Positions 26,013 through 36,313 of a stretch of 64,000 nucleotides of DNA are shown in pieces. Origin of the DNA: an uncultured Roseovarius sp. (lineage in GTDB: Bacteria; Pseudomonadota; Alphaproteobacteria; Rhodobacterales; Rhodobacteraceae); assembly GCA_947499555.1 (NCBI GenBank), contig CANMOU010000006.1, positions 1-64,000 on the forward strand, read 5' to 3'. A model generated the notes under the pieces. It was not told the origin of the DNA. It did not search any database and was given only the letters and a program-made list of their open reading frames with translations. The number at the start of each line of letters is the position of its first letter. The stretch's first letter is position 1. Position numbers and translations under genes: made by a program.

Positions 26013-28525
26013 AGATTGGCGTCGCAGCCCGGTTCGCCGCGCGTGAGATGCGCGGCGGCTTTCATGGGTTTCGCATTTTTCTGGCCTGCGTCATCCTGGG
26101 TGTTGCGGCAATTGCGGCCGTAGGCACGGTGCGCGAAAGTATTGCGCGGGGTCTGGCCGCTGAGGGCGCACAACTTCTGGGCGGCGATGCCGAGGTTGAA
26201 CTGACCTACCGCTTCGCAACGCAGGACGAACGCGCCTGGATGGAGAGTGCCGCCGACCGCGTATCCGAAATCGCCGACTTTCGATCCATGGCCGTGGCCG
26301 AGAATGGCAGCCGCAGCCTGACCCAGGTGAAGGCTGTTGACGATCTCTACCCCCTCGTTGGGCAAGTCGCGCTGGAACCGGAGATAGACTTGGACCAAGC
26401 TTTGGCAGGCGATGGGAACCTGCCGGGGCTGGTGATGCACCCGACCCTCGCGGACCGGCTTGGCATCGCGCCGGGTGACACTGTTCGGCTGGGCGAAACC
26501 GCCTTTGCGGTCACGGCCCTGATCAAGCGCGAGCCAGACACACGCACCGCAGGTTTCGGGCTTGGTCCGCGCAGCATTGTCCTGCGAGACGCCCTGGAAG
26601 GCTCTGGCCTGCTTGCCCCAGGCACGCTTTTTTCGACGCATTACCGTCTTGATCTGCCTGATGGGGCCAATCTGTCGGTGTTGAAATCAGAGGCCGAAAC
26701 AGCGCTCGACGGCAGCGGCATGCGCTGGAGCGACGCGCGCAATGGGGCACCCGGCGTAGCTGTGTTTGTCGATCGGCTGGGCGCTTTCCTGATCCTTGTC
26801 GGGCTATCAGGGCTTGCTGTGGGTGGCGTCGGCATTTCGGCTGCCTTGCGCGCCTATCTGGCAGGCAAGACCAAGGTCATCGCCGTCTTGCGCACATTGG
26901 GCGCAGATCAAAGAACAATCTTTCTGACCTACCTCTTTCAGGTCAGCACATTGGCCACGGTTGGAATTGTGATGGGCCTTCTTCTTGGTGTCGGCACACC
27001 GGTTGCCCTGGCCTCGATACTGGAGGCACGCCTGCCTGTGCCGGCAATCTTCGCGGCTTACCCCAAACCCATGGTGGAAGCCGTTCTTTACAGCATTCTC
27101 ACCGTACTCATATTTACACTTTGGCCTCTGGCCCGCGCGCGCAATGTGCGCCCTGCAGCGCTTTATCGGGATGGCTCGGAAAGCTTGCAACATCCCGGCA
27201 TGGTCACCTTATTGGCCATTGGCGTGCTGGTTGCTCTTTTGATCTGGCTGGCTGCGTGGTTCTCGGGAAACACGGCGCTCACGGTCTGGACGGCCGGCGG
27301 CATCGCCGGGGCGCTTGTTCTTCTGGCCCTCGCGGGTCAGGCCCTGCGTGCGATCAGCCACCGGCTCAGATCAAGAACACGCGGACATGTGGCACTTGGC
27401 TGGGCCCTGGCTGCGATCTCAGGCCCCGGCAGCACAGCCAGCGCTGTGGTCTTGTCGCTTGGCCTCGGGCTGAGCGTGCTGGCCGCCGTCGGCCAGATTG
27501 ACCGCAACCTGCGTGATGCGATTTCCAGAGATCTGCCAACCCGTGCGCCAAGCTTCTTCTTTGTCGACATCCAGCGCGATCAGATGCCGGGATTTGAGGC
27601 CCGCCTTGATGCAGATGAAGGCGTAAGCCGTGTCGATGCTGCGCCGATGCTGCGCGGGATCATCACCCAAATCAACGGCAAGCCTGCCTCTGAGGTCGCG
27701 GGCAATCACTGGGTGCTCGAAGGCGACCGGGGCGTGAGCTACGCCGCCGCCCTGCCCAAACGCAGCACGCTGACCGATGGCACCTGGTGGGCCGAGGATT
27801 ACAGCGGCGCCCCGCAGGTCAGCTTCGCCGCAGAGGAAGCGGAAGAGATGGGGCTAAACCTGGGCGACAAAATCACAGTCAACATCCTGGGCCGCGATCT
27901 GACGGCGGAAATCACCTCGTTCAGAGAGGTGGATTTTTCGAGTGCGGGCATGGGTTTTATTATGATCATGAACGAGGCCGCTCTGGTCAACGCACCGCAC
28001 AGCTACATCGCAACCGTCTATGCCGAGGAAGCTGCGGAAACGCCGATCCTGCGCGACCTTACCCAACAATTCCCGAACATCACAGCCATCGCTGTCCGCG
28101 ATGCCGTGGACCAGGTCAGCGACCTTCTGGCAGGCCTTGCCTCGGCCACGGCCTGGGGCGCGGCAGCAACGCTTCTGACCGGCTTTCTGGTGCTGATTGG
28201 TGCAGCGGCAGCGGATCAGCGCGCACGCAGCTATGAAGCCGCCATCCTGAAGACGCTGGGCGCGACACGCGCCCGTATCCTCTGGGGTCTGACCCTGCGC
28301 GCGAGCCTGCTGGGCGCAGCCGCAGGAATCGTTGCGCTGGGCGCGGGCCTGGCCGGGGCCTGGGCAGTCAGCCACTACATCATGGAGACGCGGTTCGCGA
28401 TTGATTGGCCCTCGGGCCTGGCCATCGTGCTGGGTGGCGCGCTAATCAGCCTGCTGGCAGGGCTCGCTTTTGCCTTGGGTCCGATGTCAACGCGGCCGGC
28501 GCGGGTGTTGCGCGCGCGCGAGTAG
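26009..28525 (+). CDS. ybbP: FtsX-like ABC transporter permease, YbbP family
   Basis: 838 residues, the size of YbbP. The pattern is a duplicated FtsX/MacB permease: an N-terminal helix near residues 20-40, a large periplasmic domain, a helix bundle around 250-420 and 440-490, a second periplasmic domain (about 500-700) and three final helices (GAAATLLTGFLVLIGAAAAD, LLGAAAGIVALGAGLAGAW, ALISLLAGLAFALG). The conserved SYEAAILKTLGATRARILW coupling segment precedes the last helices. With YbbA it probably extracts a lipophilic substrate from the inner membrane. Confidence 0.92.
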   Translation: MKIGVAARFAAREMRGGFHGFRIFLACVILGVAAIAAVGTVRESIARGLAAEGAQLLGGDAEVELTYRFATQDERAWMESAADRVSEIADFRSMAVAENGSRSLTQVKAVDDLYPLVGQVALEPEIDLDQALAGDGNLPGLVMHPTLADRLGIAPGDTVRLGETAFAVTALIKREPDTRTAGFGLGPRSIVLRDALEGSGLLAPGTLFSTHYRLDLPDGANLSVLKSEAETALDGSGMRWSDARNGAPGVAVFVDRLGAFLILVGLSGLAVGGVGISAALRAYLAGKTKVIAVLRTLGADQRTIFLTYLFQVSTLATVGIVMGLLLGVGTPVALASILEARLPVPAIFAAYPKPMVEAVLYSILTVLIFTLWPLARARNVRPAALYRDGSESLQHPGMVTLLAIGVLVALLIWLAAWFSGNTALTVWTAGGIAGALVLLALAGQALRAISHRLRSRTRGHVALGWALAAISGPGSTASAVVLSLGLGLSVLAAVGQIDRNLRDAISRDLPTRAPSFFFVDIQRDQMPGFEARLDADEGVSRVDAAPMLRGIITQINGKPASEVAGNHWVLEGDRGVSYAAALPKRSTLTDGTWWAEDYSGAPQVSFAAEEAEEMGLNLGDKITVNILGRDLTAEITSFREVDFSSAGMGFIMIMNEAALVNAPHSYIATVYAEEAAETPILRDLTQQFPNITAIAVRDAVDQVSDLLAGLASATAWGAAATLLTGFLVLIGAAAADQRARSYEAAILKTLGATRARILWGLTLRASLLGAAAGIVALGAGLAGAWAVSHYIMETRFAIDWPSGLAIVLGGALISLLAGLAFALGPMSTRPARVLRARE

Positions 28526-28624
28526 CCAACCGCACGGTCCCCCAACGCGTTGTTGATCTTCGGCAGGTCGAATGCGATGCCAAGGCAAGACCCGCCGTGA
28601 CGGATTCGCCGAAGGACGTCCGAA

Positions 28625-29500
28625 ATGCCTGACAGTTTACCCATCCCCCTCACCTCGCCGCTCAGCCCGGCGCAGAAGACAAGCCTGATCAATCTGGTGC
28701 GGCGCGCGGCCAAAGCCGAGATCCTGCCCCGGTTTCGCAATCTTGGTGCAGATGACGTTGCAACCAAATCCAGCGCCCATGACCTTGTGACAGAAGCCGA
28801 CACCGGTGCCGAGGCCATGATGGCGCGCGGCATTCAGGCGATGTTCCCACATGCGCTTGTGGTTGGCGAAGAGGCTGCGACGGTGGATGCCAAGCTCAAG
28901 GAAAAGATTGGCGAAGCCGAGCTGGCCTTCATAATAGATCCGGTTGATGGCACATGGAACTTTGTCAATGGTCTGGGTGTTTTTGGCGTGATCCTTTCAA
29001 TCACACGCTTCGGCAAGCCGGTCTTTGGTCTGCTTTATGATCCGCTGGCCGATGACTGGATCACAGCAGAAGAAGACAGCCCTGCCGAATTCACCCGCGC
29101 CATCGGCACCACGCGTCCCCTGCGCGTCTCCGAAGGCGGCGAGCTTGGTGATCTGTCCGGGTTCACCCATTACAACTACCTGCCGCAAGACGCCAAACCC
29201 GGCGTGGCTGGCGCACTTCCAGGGCTTGGTAGGGCGATGTCTCTGCAGTGCTCCTGTCATGAGTACCGGATTCTGGCCCGTGGCGGTGCGGATTTCCTGT
29301 TCTCGGGCACGCTGAACCCGTGGGACCATGCCGCCGGAGTTCTGATCCTGCAACGCGCGGGCGGGGTCGTGCGCATGCTCAACGGCGACGACTACACCGC
29401 CATGGCGAACCAGGGATATATTCTGGCTGCCCCGAACGAGGCGACTTGGTCAAAGCTGCGCGACCATTTTGCGTTCTTGTTGGAAGACACCAAAGCCTGA
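28625..29500 (+). CDS. Inositol monophosphatase-family phosphatase
   Basis: 291 residues with the family metal sites: GEEAA (residues about 79-83), IDPVDGTWNFVNG (motif 1) and WDHAAGVLILQRAGG (motif 2). The fold removes phosphate from inositol phosphates, histidinol phosphate (HisN type) or 3'-phosphoadenosine phosphate. Nothing in the neighbourhood decides between them; no other histidine or sulfate gene is adjacent. It follows the transporter by about 100 nt and ends 1 nt before the convergent gcvP stop. Confidence 0.88.
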   Translation: MPDSLPIPLTSPLSPAQKTSLINLVRRAAKAEILPRFRNLGADDVATKSSAHDLVTEADTGAEAMMARGIQAMFPHALVVGEEAATVDAKLKEKIGEAELAFIIDPVDGTWNFVNGLGVFGVILSITRFGKPVFGLLYDPLADDWITAEEDSPAEFTRAIGTTRPLRVSEGGELGDLSGFTHYNYLPQDAKPGVAGALPGLGRAMSLQCSCHEYRILARGGADFLFSGTLNPWDHAAGVLILQRAGGVVRMLNGDDYTAMANQGYILAAPNEATWSKLRDHFAFLLEDTKA

Positions 29501-29501
29501 T

Positions 29502-32351
29502 CTACTCCGCCGCTTCGGCATAATCCTCCATCGGTGGGCAGGTGCAGACCAAGTGCCGGTCACCATAGGCATTGTCGACCCGATTGACGGGCGGCCAGTA
29601 TTTATCGACCCGGAACGCACCGGGCGGAAAACAGGCCTGTTCGCGGCTATAGGGCCGGTCCCAGTCCCGCACGAGATCCTCCATCGTATGCGGCGCGTTC
29701 TTGAGCGGGTTGTTCTCGCGGTCCATGCGCCCCTCTTCGATCTCGGCGATCTCGGCGCGAATGGCCAGCATCGCATCGCAGAACCGGTCAAGCTCGGCCT
29801 TGGTCTCGGACTCGGTGGGCTCGATCATCAACGTGCCCGCCACCGGCCAGCTCATCGTGGGGGCGTGAAAGCCGTTATCGATCAGACGCTTGGCAATGTC
29901 ATCCACGCTCACATCAGCACTTTCGACAAAGGGGCGCGTGTCGATGATACACTCATGCGCTACCCGGCCCTGACCACCGCGATACAGCACGTCATAGGCC
30001 CCTTCGAGCCGCTTGGCGATGTAATTGGCGTTGAGGATCGCAACCCGCGTCGCCTGTGTCAGCCCCTCACCGCCCATCAGCAAAATATAAGCCCAGCTGA
30101 TCGGCAGGATCGAGGCCGAGCCATAGGGCGCGGCTGAGACTGGCCCTTCTTCGCCACCTTGCTCAGGATGACCCGGCAAATGCGGCGCCAGGTGCGCCTT
30201 CACCCCGATCGGCCCCATGCCGGGGCCGCCCCCGCCATGGGGAATGCAAAAGGTCTTGTGCAGGTTCAGGTGACTCACATCGCCGCCCAGATCACCGGGA
30301 CGCGACAGGCCCACCATCGCGTTCAAATTGGCGCCGTCGATATAGACCTGCCCGCCGTGATCGTGGGTGATCTGACAGACCTCAAGCACGGTTTCTTCAA
30401 ACACGCCGTGCGTCGACGGATAAGTAATCATGCACCCCGCCAGATTCTCGGCGTGCTGCTTAGCCTTGGCGCGGAAATCGTCCAGATCGATATCGCCATT
30501 CTCGGCTGATTTGACCGGTACAACGGTCCAGCCCACCATCTGGGCGCTGGCTGGGTTGGTGCCATGCGCGCTCATCGGAATAAGGCAGACATTGCGATGC
30601 CCCTCACCATTGGCCCGATGATAAGCGGCGATGGTCAATAGGCCCGCATATTCGCCCTGCGCGCCCGAATTGGGCTGCATCGACATGTCATCATAGCCTG
30701 TGATCTCGCAAAGTTTCGCGCTGAGATCACTGATCAGTTCGTTGTAGCCCCGCGCCTGATCACGCGGCGCAAAGGGGTGCAAGCGCGAAAACTCGCGCCA
30801 GCTCACCGGCATCATTTCGGCCGCTGCATTGAGTTTCATCGTGCAGGACCCAAGCGGGATCATCGCCCGGTCAAGCGCCAGATCGCGGTCTGCCAGACGC
30901 CGCATATAGCGCATCATCTCGGTCTCGGCCCGGTTCATGTGGAAAATCGGGTGGGTCAGATACTCCGATCGGCGATGCATATTCTCTGGCACGCGGTACT
31001 CTGGCTTGAATTCACAATCCTTGCGTTCAATCCCAAAAGCGCGCCAGACCGCTTCGATATTGCGCGGGCGCACCGCCTCATCGAGCGTGATGCCAACCCG
31101 CCGCTCGCCCACCTTGCGCAGGTTGATGCCCTCATCCACCGCAGATTTCAGCACCGCCGCCTGAAGCGGCCCCACATCCACGGTGATCGTGTCGAAGAAC
31201 ACTTTGGGATCGACCTTGAATCCGGCCTCTTCCAGCCCATTGGCCAGTCTTACAGTCTTGCGATGAATGCGCTGTGCAATGGCCTGCAGGCCCTTTGGCC
31301 CATGAAAGACCGCATACATCGACGCCATCACCGCCAGAAGCGCCTGCGCTGTACAGACGTTCGAGGTGGCCTTTTCCCTCCTGATATGCTGTTCACGCGT
31401 TTGCAGGCTGAGTCGGTAGGCGCGGTTGCCCAGACTGTCGATACTGACCCCCACGATCCGGCCCGGCATGGCGCGCTTGTAGGCATCGCGACAGGCCATA
31501 TAGGCCGCATGCGGTCCGCCATAGCCCATGGGCACGCCGAAGCGCTGCGCGCTGCCCACTGCGATATCGGCCCCCATGGCACCCGGTTCTTTCAGCAGCG
31601 TCAGCGCAAGAGGATCAGCCGAGACAATGCCAATGGCCTTCTCGGCATGCAATTTCGCGATGTGATCAGTGAAGTCGCGCACATGCCCGTACGTACCGGG
31701 ATACTGGAAGAGAGCGCCAAAAACCTTTGTCGGATCCATCTTGTCGGGATTTCCGACAATCACCTTGATACCAAGTGGAGCCGCGCGTGTTTTGATCACG
31801 GCGATGTTCTGCGGATGACAACCGCGGTCCACAAAGAACGCCGCCGCCTTCGATTTCGCCACCCGCTGCGCCATGGTCATCGCCTCAGCACAGGCGGTAG
31901 ACTCATCGAGCAATGAGGCATTGGCAATTTCAAGTCCGGTGAGATCGGAAATCATCGTCTGAAAATTCAGCAGCGCCTCGAGCCGCCCCTGGCTGATCTC
32001 GGGCTGATAAGGCGTATAGGCCGTGTACCAGGCGGGATTTTCGAGGATGTTGCGCTGAATGGCCGGTGGCGTGACCGTGCCGTGATACCCCTGCCCGATC
32101 AGACTGACCAAAACCTTGTTCTTGGCCGCCGTCATGCGCATGTGGTGCATCAACTCCCGCTCGGATTTGGGCTTGCCAAAATCGAGCCTCGCCGTTTGCC
32201 GGATCGACGATGGCACCGTCTCGTCAATGAGTTGATCGAGGCTTTTGACCCCGAGAACACCAAGCATTTCGCCCATTTCTTCTGGCGAAGGACCAATGTG
32301 ACGACGATTGGCAAAATCATAGGGCAGGTAATCAATCGGTTTGAACGCCAT
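29502..32351 (-). CDS. gcvP: Glycine dehydrogenase (decarboxylating), P-protein
   Basis: 949 residues, the homodimeric full-length form. The PLP lysine is in [21 protein letters not shown] in the C-terminal half. The N terminus ([10 protein letters not shown]) is typical. The P-protein decarboxylates glycine and passes the aminomethyl group to the lipoyl arm of GcvH. It is the last gene of gcvT-gcvH-gcvP, with GGGAGA 5 nt before the ATG. An approximately 95-nt gap to gcvH holds a strong hairpin (32407-32442). Expression should be set by the glycine riboswitch upstream of gcvT. Confidence 0.97.
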   Translation of the reverse strand: MAFKPIDYLPYDFANRRHIGPSPEEMGEMLGVLGVKSLDQLIDETVPSSIRQTARLDFGKPKSERELMHHMRMTAAKNKVLVSLIGQGYHGTVTPPAIQRNILENPAWYTAYTPYQPEISQGRLEALLNFQTMISDLTGLEIANASLLDESTACAEAMTMAQRVAKSKAAAFFVDRGCHPQNIAVIKTRAAPLGIKVIVGNPDKMDPTKVFGALFQYPGTYGHVRDFTDHIAKLHAEKAIGIVSADPLALTLLKEPGAMGADIAVGSAQRFGVPMGYGGPHAAYMACRDAYKRAMPGRIVGVSIDSLGNRAYRLSLQTREQHIRREKATSNVCTAQALLAVMASMYAVFHGPKGLQAIAQRIHRKTVRLANGLEEAGFKVDPKVFFDTITVDVGPLQAAVLKSAVDEGINLRKVGERRVGITLDEAVRPRNIEAVWRAFGIERKDCEFKPEYRVPENMHRRSEYLTHPIFHMNRAETEMMRYMRRLADRDLALDRAMIPLGSCTMKLNAAAEMMPVSWREFSRLHPFAPRDQARGYNELISDLSAKLCEITGYDDMSMQPNSGAQGEYAGLLTIAAYHRANGEGHRNVCLIPMSAHGTNPASAQMVGWTVVPVKSAENGDIDLDDFRAKAKQHAENLAGCMITYPSTHGVFEETVLEVCQITHDHGGQVYIDGANLNAMVGLSRPGDLGGDVSHLNLHKTFCIPHGGGGPGMGPIGVKAHLAPHLPGHPEQGGEEGPVSAAPYGSASILPISWAYILLMGGEGLTQATRVAILNANYIAKRLEGAYDVLYRGGQGRVAHECIIDTRPFVESADVSVDDIAKRLIDNGFHAPTMSWPVAGTLMIEPTESETKAELDRFCDAMLAIRAEIAEIEEGRMDRENNPLKNAPHTMEDLVRDWDRPYSREQACFPPGAFRVDKYWPPVNRVDNAYGDRHLVCTCPPMEDYAEAAE

Positions 32352-32406
32352 GTCTTTCTCCCGTGGTCAAACGATGGTCTTTCAGTGTTGTCAAAATACG
32401 CCCACC

Positions 32407-32442
32407 GGCGGCGCAAAAATCTTTCAAAGATTTTTCGCCGCC
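32407..32442 (-). other. Long hairpin between gcvH and gcvP
   Basis: GGCGGCG-C-AAAAATCTTT (32407-32424) is complementary to AAAGATTTTT-CGCCGCC (32426-32442), giving about 17 pairs with a single bulge and a minimal loop that must open. It lies in the message between gcvH and gcvP and may tune the ratio of the small H protein to the large P protein by partial termination or 3' end protection. Confidence 0.6.
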
Positions 32443-32448
32443 AGGGCG

Positions 32449-32808
32449 TCAGCTGATGAAATCCTTGTACCCGGCCTCATCCATGTAGTCGTCAATCTGG
32501 GACGGATCGCTTGGTTTCATCTTGAAGAACCACGCGTCGCCCATTGGGTCTTCGTTGATCTTGCCCGGCTCATCGACGATGGCCTCATTGACCTCGACGA
32601 TCTCACCATCCAAAGGGGCAAGAATGTCGGATGCGGCCTTGACGCTTTCAATCACCACGATCTCATCATCCTTGGTCACTTCTGTTCCGACCTCAGGCAG
32701 CTCAACGAAAACGATATCGCCAAGCTGTTCGGTGGCATGTTCGGTGATGCCGACGGTGATGACACCATCGTCATCCAGCAGCCACTCGTGCTCTTCTGTG
32801 TATTTCAT
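32449..32808 (-). CDS. gcvH: Glycine cleavage system H protein
   Basis: 119 residues. The lipoylated lysine is K57 in [12 protein letters not shown], and the flanking acidic surface ([20 protein letters not shown]) is typical. GcvH shuttles the aminomethyl intermediate between the P, T and L proteins. AAGGAG lies 7 nt before the ATG. It is 18 nt downstream of gcvT and followed by the hairpin before gcvP. Confidence 0.97.
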   Translation of the reverse strand: MKYTEEHEWLLDDDGVITVGITEHATEQLGDIVFVELPEVGTEVTKDDEIVVIESVKAASDILAPLDGEIVEVNEAIVDEPGKINEDPMGDAWFFKMKPSDPSQIDDYMDEAGYKDFIS

Positions 32809-32826
32809 TGACGGTCTCCTTGCTGT

Positions 32827-33951
32827 TCAGCGTTTGAAATTGGCGCGGATGAAGGGCAGCGGCGCGACACTGACCGGCAGACGTTTGCCGCGCACCTCCC
32901 CAAAAAGCATTGTCTCGGGCGAGGAATGGCTCGCTGCGACATAGCCCATAGACATAGGGGCCTCGATTGAGGGGCCAAAAGCACCGGATGTGATTTGGCC
33001 GATGGGTTCGTCTGCGTCTTCGCTGCCATAAATCAGCGTGCTCTGGCGCATCGGCGCACGTGTTTCCGGGCGCAGGCCCACACGGCACCGGGCGACCCCA
33101 TTCTCGATCTGATCCAGAATGATCTCTGCCCCGGGAAAGCCGCCCGCGCGCTTGCCATCTGCGCGCCGGGATTTCTGAATGGCCCAGGTCAGCCCGGCCT
33201 CCACGGGTGTCGTCGCCACATCGATATCCTGGCCATAAAGACACAGGCCTGCCTCCAACCGCAGGCTGTCACGTGCCCCAAGGCCTATGGGTTCAACCGC
33301 GTCGTGAGACAAAAGTGCCCTTGCCAGCGCTTCGGCCTGGTCATCCGGCACGGAAATCTCATAGCCATCCTCGCCGGTATAGCCGGAACGAGAAACCCAT
33401 AGTTCCCCGAAATCAGACGTGAAAATCCCGGTGTCGAGAAACTTCATAATCTCGCAGCCGCCGGCAATCGGCGCGAGCGCTTCAACAGCCGCAGGTCCCT
33501 GCAGTGCCAGCAAGGCGCGGTCTGTCACAGCCACCACTTCACAGTCAGGCAAACCTGCTTTCATATGCGCGATATCGGCCCCTTTGCAGGCGGCGTTGAC
33601 GACCACAAGCAGGTGATCGCCCCGGTTGGTGAGCATCAGATCATCCAGAATGCCGCCCTGCTCATTGGTGAAGAACCCGTACCGTTGGCGCTTCTCGCCA
33701 AGCCCAAGCAGGTCTACCGGAACAAGGCCTTCCATGGCCTGCGCCGCGCCGCCATAGCCCGCAGGGTGTCGCACGATCACCTGCCCCATGTGGCTCACGT
33801 CAAAAAGGCCTGCCTTGGCGCGCGTGTGCAAATGTTCCTTCATCACGCCCAAAGAGAATTGCAGCGGCATGTCATAACCTGCAAATCCGGTCATCTTGGC
33901 ACCCAACTCGCGATGCAATCCTGTCAGCGGCGTTTCTTTCAGCTCACCCAA
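32827..33951 (-). CDS. gcvT: Aminomethyltransferase, glycine cleavage T protein
   Basis: 374 residues from a TTG at 33951. The open frame continues upstream, but alignment to the family start (LKETPLTGLHRELGAKMTGFAGYDMP) and the GAGGAG 7 nt before this TTG decide the start. The folate-binding motifs GLFDVSHMGQ and SRSGYTGEDGYEI are present. The enzyme transfers the one-carbon unit to tetrahydrofolate and releases ammonia. It is the first gene of the operon, directly behind the tandem glycine riboswitch. Confidence 0.95.
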   Translation of the reverse strand: MGELKETPLTGLHRELGAKMTGFAGYDMPLQFSLGVMKEHLHTRAKAGLFDVSHMGQVIVRHPAGYGGAAQAMEGLVPVDLLGLGEKRQRYGFFTNEQGGILDDLMLTNRGDHLLVVVNAACKGADIAHMKAGLPDCEVVAVTDRALLALQGPAAVEALAPIAGGCEIMKFLDTGIFTSDFGELWVSRSGYTGEDGYEISVPDDQAEALARALLSHDAVEPIGLGARDSLRLEAGLCLYGQDIDVATTPVEAGLTWAIQKSRRADGKRAGGFPGAEIILDQIENGVARCRVGLRPETRAPMRQSTLIYGSEDADEPIGQITSGAFGPSIEAPMSMGYVAASHSSPETMLFGEVRGKRLPVSVAPLPFIRANFKR

Positions 33952-34035
33952 AGCGCAGCTCCTCTCGATTTCGAGCCGGGCGCGTGTCTTGCAAAGCATC
34001 CGGCATCAGTCTTCCACGCCATGCAGGCGCGTCTG

Positions 34036-34192
34036 ATGCCCCCTCTGTCCTTTCGCCTGAGATCGCTATCCCTTCGGCGTCCCAGGCATCTCGCCGGGGC
34101 TCTCTCCAGAGTAGTCTGATTGAACGGTCCGTTTGCCTGAGAGTTTCCGGGGCGGTTGCTCCTTCGGCACCGGTCAAACCGGTTCTCCCGAT
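34036..34192 (-). ncRNA. Tandem glycine riboswitch controlling gcvTHP
   Basis: On the minus strand two glycine aptamers follow each other. The first (about 34192-34115) has CGGGAGA, GCCGAAGGAGCAA and AACTCTCAGGCAAA..GGAC. The second (about 34111-34036) has TGGAGAGAGC, CGCCGAAGGGATAGC and ATCTCAGGCGAAAGGAC. These are the family-conserved strings of the cooperative glycine riboswitch. It ends about 85 nt before the gcvT TTG start and should turn the operon on when glycine is in excess. Confidence 0.95.
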
Positions 34193-34334
34193 CCAATCAC
34201 GGTGGACGATAGTATACCGAATGAGTCGCGGCAAGCCGCTTTAGCCGCCACCCGGTCAAACGAAGGTGACCGGCCTGACCCAGCGGTTGCGATGCTTGAC
34301 CTCGGCGCGCCGAAACGCCAGAAAAACCAGGGTG

Positions 34335-34943
34335 ATGGCACAGGAGCAAATGGTGACGGGCGGATATTTCTTCGGGTATGGGAGCCTGGTCAATAAAGGC
34401 ACGCATGGGTTTGACGAGGCCCATCCGGCGCGCCTCAAAGGCTGGCGTCGGATGTGGCGCAAGACCGACCTGAGAGAAGCCGCCTATCTTACTGTGGTGC
34501 CGGACGCCAACTCTGAAATTGATGGCCTGATTGCCGAAGTTCCGCATGGCGACTGGGCAGCACTTGATGAACGCGAGCGCGCCTATGTTCGGGTGGATGC
34601 CGCGCATCAGATCACCCATCCGCTGGCGGCGGTGCCAAAGATCGTGGTCTACGCCATCGAAGACGGCCAGCACGGCCCGCCAGACCATCAAAGCCCGGTG
34701 CTTCTGAGCTATATCGACGTGGTCGTGCAGGGATATCTTCAGATCTTTGGCGAAGACGGCGTTGCGCGCTTTTTTGGCACAACTGGCGGCTGGGAAGCCC
34801 CTATCATCAATGACCGCGCAACACCCGTCTATCCGCGCCATCAACCGCTTTCGCCAAAAGAACAAGCACTTGTCGACGATATGCTGGACAGTGTTGGTGC
34901 GACTCGCAGGTCCCTTGAGACCATCAGCCCTTGGCGCGAATAA
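34335..34943 (+). CDS. Gamma-glutamylcyclotransferase-like protein
   Basis: About 202 residues from the ATG at 34335; an alternative ATG at 34350 has AGGAG only 3 nt before it. The substrate loop FGYGSLVN and the acid residue region LDERERAYVRVD mark the GGCT-like fold. Family members convert gamma-glutamyl dipeptides or glutathione to 5-oxoproline, but many bacterial members have unknown substrates. The C-terminal 70 residues (FFGTTGGWEAPIINDRATPVYPRH) are an extension not in the minimal domain. The 3' end overlaps the convergent gltX by 20 nt. Confidence 0.75.
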   Translation: MAQEQMVTGGYFFGYGSLVNKGTHGFDEAHPARLKGWRRMWRKTDLREAAYLTVVPDANSEIDGLIAEVPHGDWAALDERERAYVRVDAAHQITHPLAAVPKIVVYAIEDGQHGPPDHQSPVLLSYIDVVVQGYLQIFGEDGVARFFGTTGGWEAPIINDRATPVYPRHQPLSPKEQALVDDMLDSVGATRRSLETISPWRE

Positions 34944-36249
34944 CCTGCAAGAGCGGCAGAACCTGGCTCATATCCGGACCGTGCGATTGTCCGGTCAGCG
35001 CTTTTCGAAGCGGCATGAAAAGGCCACGCCCCTTGCGCCCTGTGGCCTCCTTGACGGCTGACGTCCATGCGCCCCAGCTTTCGGCATCATAAGGTCCCTC
35101 CGGGAGCAACGCCAAAGCCTCGGCCACGAATTCGCGGTCCTCATCATCGATCACCGGATCGGCGCCGTCGCGGAAGAGTGTCCACCAGCCATCCAGATCA
35201 GCCAGCGTTGTGATGTTGTCGCGTGCCACCTGCCAGAATTGCTCGGCCAAATCCTCGGGGACGCCAATCCCGGCCACTTTGTCCGCAACCGACTCAAACG
35301 GCAGCGCCTGAAGATGGTGCGCGGTCAAAGGAAGCAGGTCGTCGGCATCAAATTTCGTCGGCGCCGCGCCAAAGCGGGAGATGTCGAAACCGTCAATCAA
35401 CGCGCTCATCTCCGAGCGAAGCTCAACCGGATCAGAAGAGCCAAGCCGGGCCATCAAAGACAAGAGCGCCATAGGCTCAATTCCTTGCGCGCGCATGTCC
35501 CGCAAAGACAAGGTTCCAAGTCGTTTCGAAAGTGACTCGCCCTGAGGCCCGGTCAGCAAGGAGTGATGCGCAAATTCCGGGCATGTGCCTCCGAGCGCTT
35601 CGATGATCTGGATTTGCGTGGCTGTATTGGTCACGTGATCCGAGCCACGCACTACGTGCGTCACGCCCATTTCGGTGTCGTCCACGACCGATGCCAGCGT
35701 GTAAAGCACCTGGCCATCGCCACGAATGAGCACCGGGTCTGAGACACTGGCGGCATCAATTGAGATGTTGCCAAGAATGCCATCGGCCCACTCAATCCGC
35801 GTCTGATCCAGTTTGAAACGCCAGACACCATCGCCGCGCTCGGCCCGCAATGCGTCTTTCTCGGCATCCGTAAGTGCCAAGGCCGCACGGTCGTAGACCG
35901 GCGGCTTGCCCATATTGAGCTGTTTCTTTCGTTTGAGATCCAATTCCGTGGGTGTCTCAAAGGCCTCATAAAACCGGCCCATGTCGCGCAACTTGTCTGC
36001 CGCTTCGGCATACCGTTCGAGGCGCGCCGATTGCCGTTCGATCCGATCCCAGTTCAGACCAAGCCACTCCAGATCCTCCTGGATCGCGTCGACATATTCC
36101 TCCTTCGAGCGCTCCGGATCAGTATCATCAATGCGCAGGATGAATGTGCCACCGGATTTGCGCGCGATGAGGTAATTCATCACGGCAGTCCGAAGGTTAC
36201 CAACATGCAGATAGCCAGTTGGCGAAGGCGCGAAGCGGGTCGTGGTCAT
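34924..36249 (-). CDS. gltX: Glutamyl-tRNA synthetase
   Basis: 441 residues, a class I synthetase. The HIGH signature appears as HVGN in RFAPSPTGYLHVGNLRTA and the KMSKS signature as LSKRLG. The LRIDDTDPERSKEEY segment that binds glutamate and ATP is intact. The short length and D-rich C-terminal region resemble the GltX2-type copy of alphaproteobacteria, many of which carry two GluRS genes, so tRNA specificity (Glu or Gln) is open. It is leftward and precedes the riboswitch region without overlap. Confidence 0.93.
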   Translation of the reverse strand: MTTTRFAPSPTGYLHVGNLRTAVMNYLIARKSGGTFILRIDDTDPERSKEEYVDAIQEDLEWLGLNWDRIERQSARLERYAEAADKLRDMGRFYEAFETPTELDLKRKKQLNMGKPPVYDRAALALTDAEKDALRAERGDGVWRFKLDQTRIEWADGILGNISIDAASVSDPVLIRGDGQVLYTLASVVDDTEMGVTHVVRGSDHVTNTATQIQIIEALGGTCPEFAHHSLLTGPQGESLSKRLGTLSLRDMRAQGIEPMALLSLMARLGSSDPVELRSEMSALIDGFDISRFGAAPTKFDADDLLPLTAHHLQALPFESVADKVAGIGVPEDLAEQFWQVARDNITTLADLDGWWTLFRDGADPVIDDEDREFVAEALALLPEGPYDAESWGAWTSAVKEATGRKGRGLFMPLRKALTGQSHGPDMSQVLPLLQVIRAKG

Positions 36250-36313
36250 GGACGTCTCCTATTCGCGCGGGACATGTCACAGGCAGTTGGCTTTGTCCAG
36301 ATTTCACGCCGCT

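Noticed and set aside
30777-31916. 379-codon open frame antisense to gcvP
   Set aside because: gcvP is conserved through the whole segment; the opposite frame is rich in His/Arg as expected for a shadow.
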